From Pyropia haitanensis (taxonomy: Eukaryota; Rhodophyta; Bangiophyceae; Bangiales; Bangiaceae): 64,000 nucleotides of DNA. The notes beneath the pieces are model-generated. The model searched no databases and had not been told where the DNA came from. It saw nothing but the letters and a program-made list of their open reading frames with translations. Both the position numbers and the translations under genes were made by a program. Positions 1 through 10,326 of this stretch are shown one piece after another. Each line of letters opens with the position of its first letter. Position 1 is the stretch's first letter. The stretch is taken from the NCBI GenBank assembly GCA_008729055.1, contig SDUX01000002.1, forward strand, positions 5,545,874 through 5,609,873, written 5' to 3'.

Positions 1-1215
1 GATGGCCGCCGCCGCGGCCGCGTCGGGCTCGCCGGCGGCCGGCGGGCGCCCCCCCGTGGCGGCCGCGTAGCCCGCGCGCACCGCCGGGGACGCGAGCAGC
101 CCGCCGCCGTTGCCGCCGCGCGGCGCCGCCTCAAAGATGCGCGTCAACTCCGACGGCAGGAGGGACGTTTGCCACAAGCACGGGTCGGTGCGGCCGACCT
201 TGAGCACCCGGTGCATGACAAAGAGCATGTGCTTGCACGGGTCCCCGCGCTTGATGTGGTCAGGGCACGTGCACGACGGCCGCTGCCGGATGGTGACGGT
301 GTACACGTTAGCGGTCGAGCCCAGCACCGAGTACACCCGCGCGCCGCCGCCGCCATCCGCGGCGGCGGCGGGGGGGGGGGTGTCGACGCCGACCAGGAAG
401 AGGCGGTGCGCAAACGCGCGCGACAGGCGCTCCTGCATCGCCTGGGACGGCACGGGGCGGAAGCGGGTGGCGCGCTTCTCCGTCTCCCCGCCGCCGCCGC
501 CGCCGCCGCTGCCGCCGCCACCGCCTTTGCCGTCCGCCTTGCCACCCTTCCGCGACCGCTTGGCGGCGGGCGGCGCGACCGCCGCGGCGTCGGCGGCGGC
601 GGCGGCGGCGGCGCCCTTGGCACCCGCGGCGGCGGCGGAGGCGCCCGCCGCGGCCGCCCGCGCCGCCTTGGTGGTGGCCTTGGCCGCCTTGCCGCCCGCC
701 GCGCCGGCGGCGGCGCCCGCCCCGCCGCCGCCGCCGCCACCCCCACCGGCCACGCCGTAGCCGTAGCCAGCCGCCGCGGCGGTCGCCGCCCACGCCGGCG
801 CGGGCGCCCCGTATCCGCCCGCCCCGCGGCGCCCGGCGGCAGCCTTTGAGGGCGCCGTGGCCGCGCCGCGCGCCCGCCTGCGGCGCCCGCCCGCCGCTGT
901 ATCCACAGCGGCGGACGCAGCGGCGGGCGACTGCCTGGCAGCACGCGCAGCCCCGCCGGCGGGGGAGCCAAAGTCGTTACCGTACTCCAACGTCAAGTCC
1001 ACCACGTCCTCCCCGGCCGCCGCTGCCGCCGCGGACGCTGCCGCCGCCGGCACGGGCGCCGTCGCCGCCGCAGACGTGGTCCGCGGCGGCGGCGCTAATG
1101 GCGCGCACGGAGGGGCCGCCGGGGCGGGCGCAGACGCGGCAGGCGCAGCCGACGCGCCCGCCACCGCGGCCAGCAGCAGCGCGGCATAGGAGCCGCCGGC
1201 GGCGACCGGCGGCGG
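1..1215 (-). CDS. SWIM-type zinc-finger protein (C-terminus off the left edge)
   Basis: Seen: the frame is open from an ATG at 1215 to the window edge (405 codons) and is continuous upstream without another ATG. The SWIM zinc finger reads C315-x-C317-x9-C327-x-H329, within the segment CTCPDHIKRGDPCKHMLFV (nt about 228-275), and is followed by a helical stretch. The N-terminal 250 residues are Ala/Gly/Pro-rich and basic (KRSRK). Residues 71-76 (VVDLTL) match a SUMO-interacting motif. Known: SWIM domains bind DNA or protein. In ZSWIM2/MEX-type E3 ligases a SWIM finger is followed by RING fingers. Inferred: a nuclear SWIM protein, possibly a SUMO-targeted ubiquitin ligase. The RING part, if any, lies outside the window, so the E3 role is unproven. 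Confidence 0.7.
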
Positions 1216-2408
1216 CATCGCGGCAACGACGGACGAGAAGGAGGCGTGAGGGCGCCGATGCAAACGCCGTCGATTCGACACAGGGCCGCGCTTCTCACGC
1301 GGGTGAGCAGCACCGCACCAGTGGTAGCGGAAGAACAAAGAAGGGGAGGCGGCGCGGGCGCGGGCGAGGGAGGCCCGCGCAGACCGAGGGAGACCGGCGC
1401 AGAACGAGGGACGTGCCTGCGTCCGCGGGGCACGTGGGCGGGCGCGACGAGGTGGCGGTGCGATCGCGCGCCGATTTGAACGCTCCCATCAGGAAAGTAC
1501 TTGTCGTGTACTCCCACCATGCCAACACTGTGCAGTAGTTCTCCTTAGGATTCGACGACCTGACACTAGTTCGGATTCCGCTGGCTGTCGAGAAGTGATT
1601 GGCCTCCGGCGGTGCCTGGGTGGATGCGACGAGTCCCGCGCAAGGCCGGCCTGCCAGCAGAACGTGTTGGAAACTGTCCTCTGGATAGGCTGTGTGTACA
1701 TCATTCACGGCCCGGCTTGGGGCAAAGGGCTGGCCGGAGGGTCCCCCCATAGTCGTTGGCGAGCCGAGGGCGCGACAGCAGGGATACAGTACGGTACTGT
1801 ACCTCTGCTCTGCGAGGCCTCACGGGGCACGTCGGAGTCCTGATTTTTCACCGCGGTCCGGCGTTGGCAGAGGTGGCTGCGGCGGCCGCAGACGAGCCTG
1901 CGACGGGTTGTGCGGCCAGAGCGGTGCCATCTGAGGGCGCTGGCGCGCGATTCGAAGGCCGCCCCACCGTGCCTCCCCTTTGCCGGCCTTTGCCACGCTA
2001 CGGGTTCGTGCCAGCTTGGACCGACTGCCCCGCCTTGTCCTGTTCCTTGCTGCCCATTGGAGCGCCGCAAGCAAGGTTGCAGGTCGCATCTCGGCGTCTT
2101 ATTCTCCACGTAGGCCGCGAGGGGCGGGCGGGGATTCGGCGTCGCCTCTTTCCCTCCCGCAGGCCCCCTCCGTGGCGGCCTCTTCCTGCATGCACGCCCG
2201 CTCGTGATGCAGCCAGCACACTACTACAGGGATCTTTCGAGCCGAGCGGGTCCCCCTGGTACGAATCCGCGGCTGGAGAGGACGCCCGTTGCTGCTGCTC
2301 GGCCCAACGGACGGCAGGGGGGAGGGGAACAGAGCGGGTCTTTTCTTGTTGCGCCGACCCGTGTCACCCCCTTTATCTGTCCTCTGACGTACGCCGCCGC
2401 GAGGGAAG
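1216..2408. other. spacer without a convincing gene
   Basis: This is the divergent region between the SWIM gene and the next plus-strand ORFs. Base composition is more balanced than in the coding DNA. The open frames here (the longest runs through 1756-2757 on +) have no domain-like composition and look like chance ORFs. No RNA gene was recognised. Confidence 0.5.
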
Positions 2409-3263
2409 ATGCAGCCAGGCGCGCCGCCTCGCCCACCCGCTGAGCCCGCGGGGTCGCCACCGCCGCTGCCGCCGCCGTCGCCGCCGTGCTCGCCTGGCGC
2501 GGCCTACGCGCCCGCCGTCCTGCGGTTGCGCCTGGAGCGGGAGGGCGGCGCGCAGCCACGTTTCGCTACGGCGGGCCCGCCTGCGCCGCCTGCACGTTTT
2601 GACGGCGCATGCGCGGCGCGGCCCGCCATCCGTTCGGGGTGCCCCGTGGCCTTGGACGGATCCCCTGCGGGAGAGGGGGGAGCGGACGCTGCGACTGTTG
2701 AGGGTCCTCCGGCGGGCCGCCCGCCACGGCGGACCACTCTCGACCTGCGTGAGCTGACCCCCGTGCCTATACCCTACAACGACGAGGCTTTTGTGGGGGC
2801 AGCCGCCGATGGCTGGCCTGGGACGACCGAGAGCCTTCGGCGGCGGCACCGCGGTATCTACCACCTCCCCTTGGCCGTTGGCCTGGGCCTGTCGGCCCGA
2901 CGCGCGGCGGCGTCTGCGGTCACGGCGACGCAGCCCTTCTTCCTTCCCGCCTCTGCCAGCGCCCGGCGGCGACCTGCCATCCCGCTGCGGGAGCCCCCCT
3001 CCCCCACCTCTGTCTTTGTTCCCGCGTCCTCGCGGCAAGGAGCGTGCAAACCGGCCGCCGGCGTACCCCTCCCCTCCGCGATGGGCGCGCCACCCGATGA
3101 CCTGGTCCGCGGCGGCACCACCCGTCCGCCATCGTCCGTGTCGCGCACCGGCGTCGGCACGGCGGCGGTGCGGCCCCCCCCCGCGACCGCCCGCGCGACT
3201 CGGTCGCGGGCGCCGAGGCGCGCGGCCTCATCGTCTCTCCGTGGGTGTTTCCGTCGCGGGTGA
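2409..3263 (+). CDS. possible upstream ORF or first exon, unknown function
   Basis: An ATG at 2409 opens a 284-codon frame with a Pro-rich N-terminus. A more protein-like middle part contains TTLDLRELTPVPIPYNDEAF (nt about 2734-2793). The frame ends at 3263, overlapping the next ORF, which lies in another frame and opens at 3101. The two may be halves of one gene joined by a short intron or broken by an indel. No domain was recognised. Composition (Arg/Ala/Pro-rich) makes a chance ORF possible. Confidence 0.3.
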   Translation: MQPGAPPRPPAEPAGSPPPLPPPSPPCSPGAAYAPAVLRLRLEREGGAQPRFATAGPPAPPARFDGACAARPAIRSGCPVALDGSPAGEGGADAATVEGPPAGRPPRRTTLDLRELTPVPIPYNDEAFVGAAADGWPGTTESLRRRHRGIYHLPLAVGLGLSARRAAASAVTATQPFFLPASASARRRPAIPLREPPSPTSVFVPASSRQGACKPAAGVPLPSAMGAPPDDLVRGGTTRPPSSVSRTGVGTAAVRPPPATARATRSRAPRRAASSSLRGCFRRG

Positions 3264-3373
3264 CCGCCCCGAGCCGAGGGCCCCGGCTGATACGCCGGAT
3301 AGTGACCGCGGCGAGCGGCAAGGGTGGCTACGAGGTGGTCGTGCCATCCACGGCGGTGGCGGGGGCGTCTGGG

Positions 3374-4606
3374 ATGGCGGCGCAGGCCGAGGCCCGTGCC
3401 GCCGGTCGCGACGACGGCGACAGCCTGGTCGGGGGGGCCGACCATGCGAGCAAGACATCGCTGGTGAGCATTGCGTCTTCATCGGCGCCCTGGTGGTCGA
3501 CGTCGCCAGCCGCACCTCCCCAGCAGCTCAGCGCCATGCGGGGTCCGCAAAGTACGGGCAGTGGCGAGTGCAAGCAGCCAGTGCGGTCTGCGGACGGGCC
3601 TCGGCCGCTCCTGCCTTTGGACCTGGATGAGCCTCTGAGGTCCACAGACGCCAATGCCGGCAGCGTTCTGGACGAAGACAGCTGTGTGTGGGAAACGGAG
3701 CTGGACGACCTTGACTCATCTGTGTCGTCGGCGAGTGCCAGCGGCGATGTGGCTTATCCGATGCTGCCACCGTCGACCCCAGCACCACCACTGGCCACGA
3801 GGGTGGCACTTCCAGCGGATGTTCCACGAGCCCGGGACGATTGCGATTCGTCTGAGTTCTTGTCGCCTGGAGTGGACGCCGTGCGCGTGTCGCCAGACAC
3901 GGACGATGGGTCCGGACTACTGGCGTTGGACCCGGCGCCCAAGCTGCCCACCCTCCGCAGGCGATGGCGTGCTGCTGACTCGTGGCTGAGCAGTGTGGCG
4001 TCCGGTAGCGACGCGTGGTCGCTAAGTGCCTCGCGTCCGGCCGACGCGCTGACTGCGGGAGCTGCCGCAACCAGTTTCCCTTCGGCTTCCCCTCACCCGC
4101 CCCCGTCATCTTCTTCTCCCCGGTGGGTGCACGCTCCTCCATCCCCTCGGCGGCCGCCGCTCCCGCCGCCGTCTTTGCCTTCATTCAACGGGGAGCGCTC
4201 CCATCCTTCCTCACGGCGGCCACCTCTTCCGCCTAGGTCGACCTCTGGGCGGTCGCCGAGAGATGCATCCATGACCGGTCGGCGCCCTTCATCTCCTCTC
4301 CTGGAAGACGAGGTGATGCTGCAGCCGGGCCCCTCTCAAGACCCTCCCAATACTTCCACGGTCAAGCCTCGGCGGCACATCTTTTGGGGCGGCGTGAACT
4401 CCACGGCATCCACGGTCCAAACGTGGAGCAGCTCGATGAGTTCGGGCAGCGCCAAGTCGGTGTCGAGTAGTGGCTCGGAGGAAGAGTTGGACTTGGAAGA
4501 GTCCGGCAGCAGCCGACGGGGCTGGTTTCTTCGCACAGTTGGCGGCGGCACGACGCGAAGCGGGCTACAGAGCAAGCGTCCACCTGGGTTACCGCCTCTG
4601 TGGTAG
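3374..4606 (+). CDS. Ser/Pro-rich acidic protein of unknown function
   Basis: The start was chosen at the first in-frame ATG (3374), giving 410 residues. The frame is open upstream to 3101, so the true 5' end may be earlier or spliced to the ORF at 2409. The protein is disordered and Ser-rich, with acidic patches (about nt 3671-3750: LDEDSCVWETELDDLDSSVS). A Pro-rich centre is followed by a C-terminal acidic Ser segment (SSSGSEEELDLEESGSS, about nt 4465-4515). Codon bias and persistence of the frame support coding. No catalytic domain is visible and I do not recognise the family. Confidence 0.5.
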   Translation: MAAQAEARAAGRDDGDSLVGGADHASKTSLVSIASSSAPWWSTSPAAPPQQLSAMRGPQSTGSGECKQPVRSADGPRPLLPLDLDEPLRSTDANAGSVLDEDSCVWETELDDLDSSVSSASASGDVAYPMLPPSTPAPPLATRVALPADVPRARDDCDSSEFLSPGVDAVRVSPDTDDGSGLLALDPAPKLPTLRRRWRAADSWLSSVASGSDAWSLSASRPADALTAGAAATSFPSASPHPPPSSSSPRWVHAPPSPRRPPLPPPSLPSFNGERSHPSSRRPPLPPRSTSGRSPRDASMTGRRPSSPLLEDEVMLQPGPSQDPPNTSTVKPRRHIFWGGVNSTASTVQTWSSSMSSGSAKSVSSSGSEEELDLEESGSSRRGWFLRTVGGGTTRSGLQSKRPPGLPPLW

Positions 4607-5901
4607 ATGAGCTCCTGTGGTGCATGGATGGTTCGGCTCTGGTGTATATAGATTGAGTTGAGTTCTGCATGACCTACCTCTACCAGAGCGATGCGCACAG
4701 CAGTATGCCTATAGCTCCGATATGATTTTCTCGAGGACATCTGTGACAATGACATCGTGTCTGCTACATCAGCGTCTTCTCTGCAACCGTAGAGCCTCAA
4801 CCTGGTTTTTTGACTGCATGCTGCCGTCGGCCGGCTGCCCAGCGCGTGTGCCGAGCTTGGCGCGGCGCTGTACAAGGCAGCGCGCTGATGCGAGCTGAGC
4901 CAAGTGAAATTGCGGCAGGGAGGGTGGTGGCGCAGCACGCTTGTAGACGTCGCTGTGGGGGGCTGACGGCCCGAGAACTCCGGTATGTACAAGCTGGCGC
5001 TCAACACAGTCTACGCGGTGGATGAGGATGGCTTGTGCGGGGGTGAAGAGCAGTGGTGAGCGGGGCGACGACATGTCCATGCATGTCTCGACTGCCAAAG
5101 ACACTGCGCTCACTTGGCCACGTTACGCACCGGGATCGCCCGACCGCACTTTCAACGTAGAAATCCAGTCACACTTCTTCGGCGCATGTATTGAGGAAAA
5201 CTTAACAAATCTGGGTGACAAGTGCACTCAGACGTGCCTCAGTGCGCTTCTGGAGGGGGTAGCACCCGTGACTCGGAACGCCTTGCACACTGGAGAAACC
5301 TGGGCGTTGACCAGTTTCGACGCGGGCAGCGAGCCGGACGGCCCGCACTCTGTAGTTTGTGTTGCCGAGACGGCGTGGGCGCAGAGCCATCGTCGGTGGC
5401 GTCCTGGTCCAGTGGCGGGGTGGTCCCGTCGTGGCGGGAACGGATGCAGCTGACTCAACCTCGCGGTTTCGACTGTTTGGACTGCGACCGCCGCGCGTGA
5501 CGTGCCTCCCTACGCGTGCGGGGGGCATGTTTATTTATCACCCACGTGAGCGGCCACCAGCATCCAACGCCGAGCTCACTCGACCGTTCTCACTCCTGCA
5601 CGCTCCCACCGCAGTGCCCTCCGCTGGCCTCCCGATTCCGCTACTGCCCCGCATCGCCGCTCTTTCCCGTCCCGACTCCGTGAGCCGCCCGACCAGTGTA
5701 CCACGCTGGGCAGAGGCGGCATTGATTTATTCCACCGCGTTTGTCGCCCCCGGTAGCGCTGGGACAGGCGCCGCCAAGCAGGCCGCACGGTGCCGCCAGC
5801 TGCACGCACCTCCCCGTCCGCCGCTCTGCACCCGCACCCTCCGGCGGCGTCGCCGCGTAGCCGCGTCGCCCGTCCCTGCCTGGCGCCGTTGCCGTCCATC
5901 A
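4607..5901. other. spacer and 5' region of the DEP-oxidoreductase gene
   Basis: This is an AT-richer spacer (around 4640-4790 and 5100-5220). The downstream gene's frame stays open back to 5359, but the peptide it would add is low-complexity and Arg-rich. It was therefore treated as 5' untranslated DNA. Nothing else was recognised. Confidence 0.4.
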
Positions 5902-8001
5902 ATGGCTGACAGTCACTCCGTGGGCGGTGCGGATGAGTTGGATTCGCTTCGGACTATCCGCTCACGATCAGAGATGGAGAAGGCGTCGGACTTGGCATTT
6001 GACAAGCTGGTCTCCTCCTTCCGCTCCAAGGTGGTCGTCAAGGACCGCACGTACCACTTGAAGACGTACAAGGCCTGCTTTACGGGCGAGGATGCGGTGC
6101 GGGCGCTGCGCACATTGGACGATTGCAACAGCGTGGACGATGCGCTCACCGTTGGCAATGGGCTGATGGCGCATGGTGTGTTTGAGCATGTTCTTCGGGA
6201 GCACCCGCTCAAGAATGGTCCCCTCTTTTATCGCTTCCTCAATGACGAGCGCGGTGCAACCGCGCGCGGCGCTGATGGCGCCCGCGTGTCGTGGTCTGAC
6301 TACCTGACCGACAGCACGTCGGACGCAGTGGCGGGTCTGACGGGCTCGTTCCCTGGGCCTGACCTGTCATCCGTGCCGTCTTCGTCTGTGCATGTGGCCA
6401 CCTCCGTGGCGCCACTGGACGAGCACAACGTGGCGCTGCTCAACAACGTGCACCCGGCGTCGTGGGTGGACCCGACCCCCGCCGACGGCTTCACCTACCA
6501 CCTGCTCGTGTTGGGGGCTGGCGCAGGCGGTCTGGTTACGGCCGCGGGAGCGGCGGGGGTTGGCGCCAAGGTGGCGCTGGTGGAGGCCCACATGCTTGGC
6601 GGGGACTGCCTCAATGTCGGGTGCGTACCGTCCAAGGCACTGATCCGCGCAGCGCGGGCGGCATCGGACTTGAAGAACACGGAGCGGCTGGCGGATATGG
6701 GCATTTCCATCAAGGGCGAGGTGGAGGTTGACTTCGGAGCGGTCATGACGCGGCTGCGGCGGCTGCGGGCCAAGATTTCTGAGAACGACTCGGCGGCTCG
6801 TTTCTCGGCCCAGCTGGGCTGTGATGTGTACCTCGGGTATGGCAAGTTTACGGGGCCCAACACGCTGGTTGTTAACGGCCAGACGCTGCGGTTTGCCAAG
6901 GCCGTGGTCGCCACTGGCGGCTACCCACAGCTGCTGCCGATTCCTGGGATGAAGGAGCTGGCTGTGGGCTGGAGCGGCGGCGATTCGACCGCGCCGGTGA
7001 TTGCCACGAACGAGAGTATCTGGAACCTCACCAAGATGCCGCGGCGGTTGCTGGTGATTGGGACGGGTGTGATTGGGATGGAGCTGGCGCAGGCCATGCA
7101 GCGGCTGGGCTCGACGGTGACCATGTTTGGGCGGTCGGGTAAGGTGTTGCCCAAGGAGGACCAGGACCTGGCTGCGATCATCAAGCAGCAGATGATTACG
7201 GACGGTGTCCAGTTCCGGCTGAGCGTCACCAAGTACGTATCGGTGGTGCTGACGGGCGCCAAGGATAGCCTTGGCTTCCAAGAAATGAAGCTGGTGACAG
7301 TCGAGGCCGGAACGGATGGCAAGGACGTGACGACCGAGTTCCTCTGCGACGCTATCTTGGTGGCTGCCGGGCGGCAGCCGAACGTGACAGGCTTTGACCT
7401 AGGCCTGGCGGGGGTGAACGTTGATGTGCGTAAGGGCCTCATTCTCAATGACCAGCTGCAGACGTCGAACCCCAACATTTTTGGTGTTGGGGACGTGACG
7501 GGCAAGTACCAGTTCACCCACTCGGCCGACGCACAGGCCCGGATGGTGATCCGCAACGCCCTCTTCTTTGGCAAGTCGAAGTTCTCCAACCTCCTCATCC
7601 CTTGGGCGACGTTTACCTCTCCCGAGATTGCGCACGTGGGGCTCTACGCTGCGGACATCAAGGGGGCCGGCAAGGAGTACGTGACGTACGAGAAGTCGTT
7701 CGAGCATAATGACCGGGCTATTCTGGAGGGCGAAACGGACGGTGTCGTGCGCATCCTAGTGGAGAAGGGCTCGGACCGCATCCTGGGCGCTACAATCGTC
7801 GGCCCAGAGGCGGGCGACATGATCTCGGAGATTACCGTGGCGATGCAGGCGGGGATGGGCCTCGGTGCGCTTGCGGGTGTCATCCATCCGTACCCAACCT
7901 TTGCGGAAAGCATCGCCCGTGCTGGCGATTTGTACAACAAGACGAAGCTCTCGAACACCGTCCGTCTGATCTTTAGGCAACTCCTCAAGGTCCACCGTTG
8001 A
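5902..8001 (+). CDS. DEP domain fused to FAD/NAD(P) disulfide oxidoreductase
   Basis: The ATG at 5902 gives 699 residues. Seen: a DEP domain at about residues 30-116 (nt 5992-6250). An FAD-binding Rossmann motif VLGAGAGG begins near residue 202. The redox disulfide motif GGDCLNVGCVPSK is at residues 233-245 (CX4C). The NAD(P) motif VIGTGVIGMELA is near residue 384, and a C-terminal dimerisation domain contains HPYPTFAE (H662, Y664). Known: this is the glutathione reductase/lipoamide dehydrogenase/mercuric reductase fold, and DEP domains target proteins to membranes or GPCR/Dishevelled pathways. The catalytic His of the HxHPTxxE motif is replaced by Tyr664, as in mercuric reductases. However, the C-terminal Cys pair and N-terminal HMA domain of MerA are missing. 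Substrate is unknown. A related DEP gene lies at 16578-17204, beyond the cyclophilin and the retrotransposon. Confidence 0.85.
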   Translation: MADSHSVGGADELDSLRTIRSRSEMEKASDLAFDKLVSSFRSKVVVKDRTYHLKTYKACFTGEDAVRALRTLDDCNSVDDALTVGNGLMAHGVFEHVLREHPLKNGPLFYRFLNDERGATARGADGARVSWSDYLTDSTSDAVAGLTGSFPGPDLSSVPSSSVHVATSVAPLDEHNVALLNNVHPASWVDPTPADGFTYHLLVLGAGAGGLVTAAGAAGVGAKVALVEAHMLGGDCLNVGCVPSKALIRAARAASDLKNTERLADMGISIKGEVEVDFGAVMTRLRRLRAKISENDSAARFSAQLGCDVYLGYGKFTGPNTLVVNGQTLRFAKAVVATGGYPQLLPIPGMKELAVGWSGGDSTAPVIATNESIWNLTKMPRRLLVIGTGVIGMELAQAMQRLGSTVTMFGRSGKVLPKEDQDLAAIIKQQMITDGVQFRLSVTKYVSVVLTGAKDSLGFQEMKLVTVEAGTDGKDVTTEFLCDAILVAAGRQPNVTGFDLGLAGVNVDVRKGLILNDQLQTSNPNIFGVGDVTGKYQFTHSADAQARMVIRNALFFGKSKFSNLLIPWATFTSPEIAHVGLYAADIKGAGKEYVTYEKSFEHNDRAILEGETDGVVRILVEKGSDRILGATIVGPEAGDMISEITVAMQAGMGLGALAGVIHPYPTFAESIARAGDLYNKTKLSNTVRLIFRQLLKVHR

Positions 8002-8491
8002 GGTGGATGGGCTCGTGCAGGCTACGATTGAGGAGATGGTTTGCCTGGGGAGGGGTGGCGTGGGGACTGCTTGGTCGCGCTGCTTGTTTGCGCGAGATGT
8101 GTTGGCAGGAGGCGGGCGTGCTGCTGGGGCCTGAGCGCTTGCCTTTTCTATATTGCTTGTCAACCCTTTCCTTTCTCTCTTCTCTTGCCGCCGCTACCTA
8201 CGATGTGACATCGACTTGTCCGGACCGGCGTTGGGTTGCGCTGCTTCTTCATCCTCTCCGAGCCGTACCCTGCGGGAAGCCCCGTGCATTTGGTACGCTT
8301 TTTGTGCGGTCCCAAGGTGAGACAGGGAACGGAGGACAACACGCGACAGCGCGTCGTGAACCTGAGTCGCCGGCCCTAGCTAGGCGCACTTTGGACTCTG
8401 TTTGCTTCCCTCGTGCGGGGCAGCGCGCCCAGCCGCGGCGTCACGAGGTGCTGTTCCCATCTGGTGCACGAACCCCACCCAGCGCCGGACC
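8002..8491. other. convergent intergenic spacer
   Basis: This is the 3' region shared by the DEP-oxidoreductase gene (+) and the cyclophilin gene (-). It contains a T/C-rich stretch around 8140-8200. No gene was seen. Confidence 0.5.
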
Positions 8492-9283
8492 TCACATTTC
8501 GCCACACTCACTCACTGACACCTGCACCGTTGGTAGTCCCGCCCCCGTCACGCGCACAGCGCCCACGGCACGCACAACATCCATGCCACCCACCACTTTG
8601 CCAAACACCACGTGCTGACCGTCGAGGCCGCCCGCGCCGCCCCCCCCCTCCCCAAGAGTAACAAACCACTGGGAGCCGTTGGCATCCCGCTCCACGGCGG
8701 CGCTGCATAAGAGGCCAGGCCCACCCGAGTGGGTGGCGGTCAGGCCATTCGGGTCATCTGGAAAGGGGGCACCACCGCCGTAGATACCACCACCTGCACC
8801 AGAGCCGTCGCCCGCCACCAAGTCGCCGCCCTGCATAAGAAACCCCGGCATGATGCGGTGCACAGGATTGCCCTTGTAGCCCACAGGGGAGCCAGACGGG
8901 CGATACTCACCGGTGCAAAGCTGCCGAAAATTCTCTGCGGCCCGAGGGCTGCACCAATTGCAAGACGAACGAGAAAAGACTCAAGAGACAAGAAAAAGGG
9001 CAACGCGCGGAGAGGTCCAATAGGGGTGGTTGATGGTTAGAAGGATGACAGAATGCGTGTACACCATAGACTAGGACAGCAGTTGAGCCAGGCATGGTGA
9101 GCAAACAGAGTGTTGCCCATTAGAACCATCTCGAAGAACGTACACACGGTCAGCAAAGAGCTCAAAATAAGCTCGGCCGACAGGCTGGCCGGCAATGGCA
9201 AACTCGAGGAAGACCACAGGGTTCGACGGGCTTGTATGGAGCGTCGCGTCCCACTTCTCAGACCTCCTGACCTTTGAATCCAT
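8492..9283 (-). CDS. cyclophilin peptidyl-prolyl isomerase, PPIH/SnuCyp-20-like, two exons
   Basis: Exon 1 is 9283-9144 and exon 2 is 8948-8492; together they encode 198 residues. The intron (8949-9143) starts GTACGT and ends TTGGTGCAG. Joining restores the conserved cyclophilin segment ELFADRVPRAAENFRQLCTG. Seen: N-terminal SNPVVFLEF, the active-site block HRIMPGFLMQGGD, then GSQWFVTL and DGQHVVFGKVV. The C-terminus is ECGEM. Known: the SNPVVF start, the YRPSG/GYKG loop and a CGEM end are typical of the U4/U6 snRNP-associated cyclophilin H. Inferred role: proline isomerase of the tri-snRNP in the nucleus. The usual Trp before LDGKHVVFG is Gly here. The start ATG at 9283 is the first plausible one; an upstream exon is possible. 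Confidence 0.85.
8949..9143 (-). other. spliceosomal intron in the cyclophilin gene
   Basis: A 195-bp intron with donor GTACGT, a T-rich tract and acceptor GTGCAG. It interrupts a Val codon (phase 2) and is needed to join the two conserved halves of the cyclophilin domain. Confidence 0.8.
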
Positions 9284-9748
9284 CCTGCCTGACCAAGCAA
9301 AGGGCGATAGCAACAGCGGCGGCCGCCAGAAGCAGGTGCAGGCGTCCGCAACTGCGGGAGGTGGGGGCAGCGGCGGCGGCTGCGCGCCGCGGGTGCGCGT
9401 CGCAGCGAGGGACGTGTGCTACAGACGGTAGCCAGTGTTACAGCGGAGGCCACACGGGTGGGATGGAACTGCAGCAGTAAGGAGGAGCAGCAAGGATACG
9501 GCACGCAGCACCAAGGGGACGGGAAGCAGCGCGGGAGTCGAATGTAGCCGGGGGAGGCACCCAGGACGGGAGCGCAACGAGTGGGGACGCAGCCTGACTT
9601 CACCTGTGACGGCGGGCAATGACAGGGGCGATGGCCATGACGGCCACGTGGCTCAAGGAGGGCTGACGCAGTTGCTCCTAGCTAGTTAGTTGAGCCTCCT
9701 GAGAGCTCTGGGACTGAAAGCGCGTTCGTGAAAATACCCTGGCCGGCT
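9284..9748. other. spacer upstream of the cyclophilin gene
   Basis: This is the presumed promoter region of the cyclophilin gene, followed by the retrotransposon insertion site. A short hydrophobic reading (nt about 9345-9305 on -) occurs just upstream in another frame but has no ATG. No other gene was seen. Confidence 0.4.
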
Positions 9749-9753
9749 CTGCA

Positions 9754-10326
9754 TGTGGTAGGATCACCAAACTAGTATGTAGAATAACGTAGCGGGGTCA
9801 ACGGCCTTCGAACCGACCGGGCAATCGAGCAGAGGGTAGCCGTCGTCCGAGCACACCCAAGCACGAGTCTATGCAATGATCCCACTTCGTCTTGTCTCTC
9901 TGCGCTCCCCCCTCGCTACTCGATGCGAGGGAGCGCTTATATAGGCGCGGAGCAGCTCGCCACAGGCGCGACCAGGCACTCCACACCCCCCAGGGAAAGC
10001 AAAGCACACAAGCAAATCAATCAGACAGCGCGGCGCGAGGATTCAGCGGTAATCGCCAGCGCGGCCATTGTGTGCCATCGAGGATGACATCAGTTGATGG
10101 CATGGTATGGACAGTTCCATCGCGTTTCATCAGCTTACAGCAATGACATGTCGGCGTCAAATCGATTGCACGACAATCGTGTCAGCAGCACCAGCGACAT
10201 CCAGATCCGTCTAGAAGTGTCGCGTGGTGACAGGGTACACAGCGGGGATGACGCCACCGTGTTAGACAGCGAGGCCGCGCGTGGCCGCACGAAATTGACG
10301 ACAGCAGCATCAGGAAGGGATTCACA
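9754..10326 (-). repeat. 3' LTR of the copia element
   Basis: A 573-bp LTR, on the element strand starting TGTGAATCC and ending TACCACA (TG...CA). It contains a TATA box (TATATAAG on -, about 9937-9944). The pol stop codon lies within its first five bases. Confidence 0.92.

Noticed and set aside
1756..2757. 333-codon plus-strand ORF
   Set aside because: Composition is irregular and Arg/Cys-rich, with no domain; it overlaps the more plausible ORF starting at 2409.
5902..8001. Calling the oxidoreductase a mercuric reductase
   Set aside because: The Tyr in HPYPT fits, but the essential C-terminal Cys pair and the HMA domain are absent and no mer genes are nearby.
9795..9815. tRNA-like B-box (GGTTCGAA on the minus strand) inside the LTR
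   Set aside because: No matching A box, acceptor stem or anticodon arm could be found around it.
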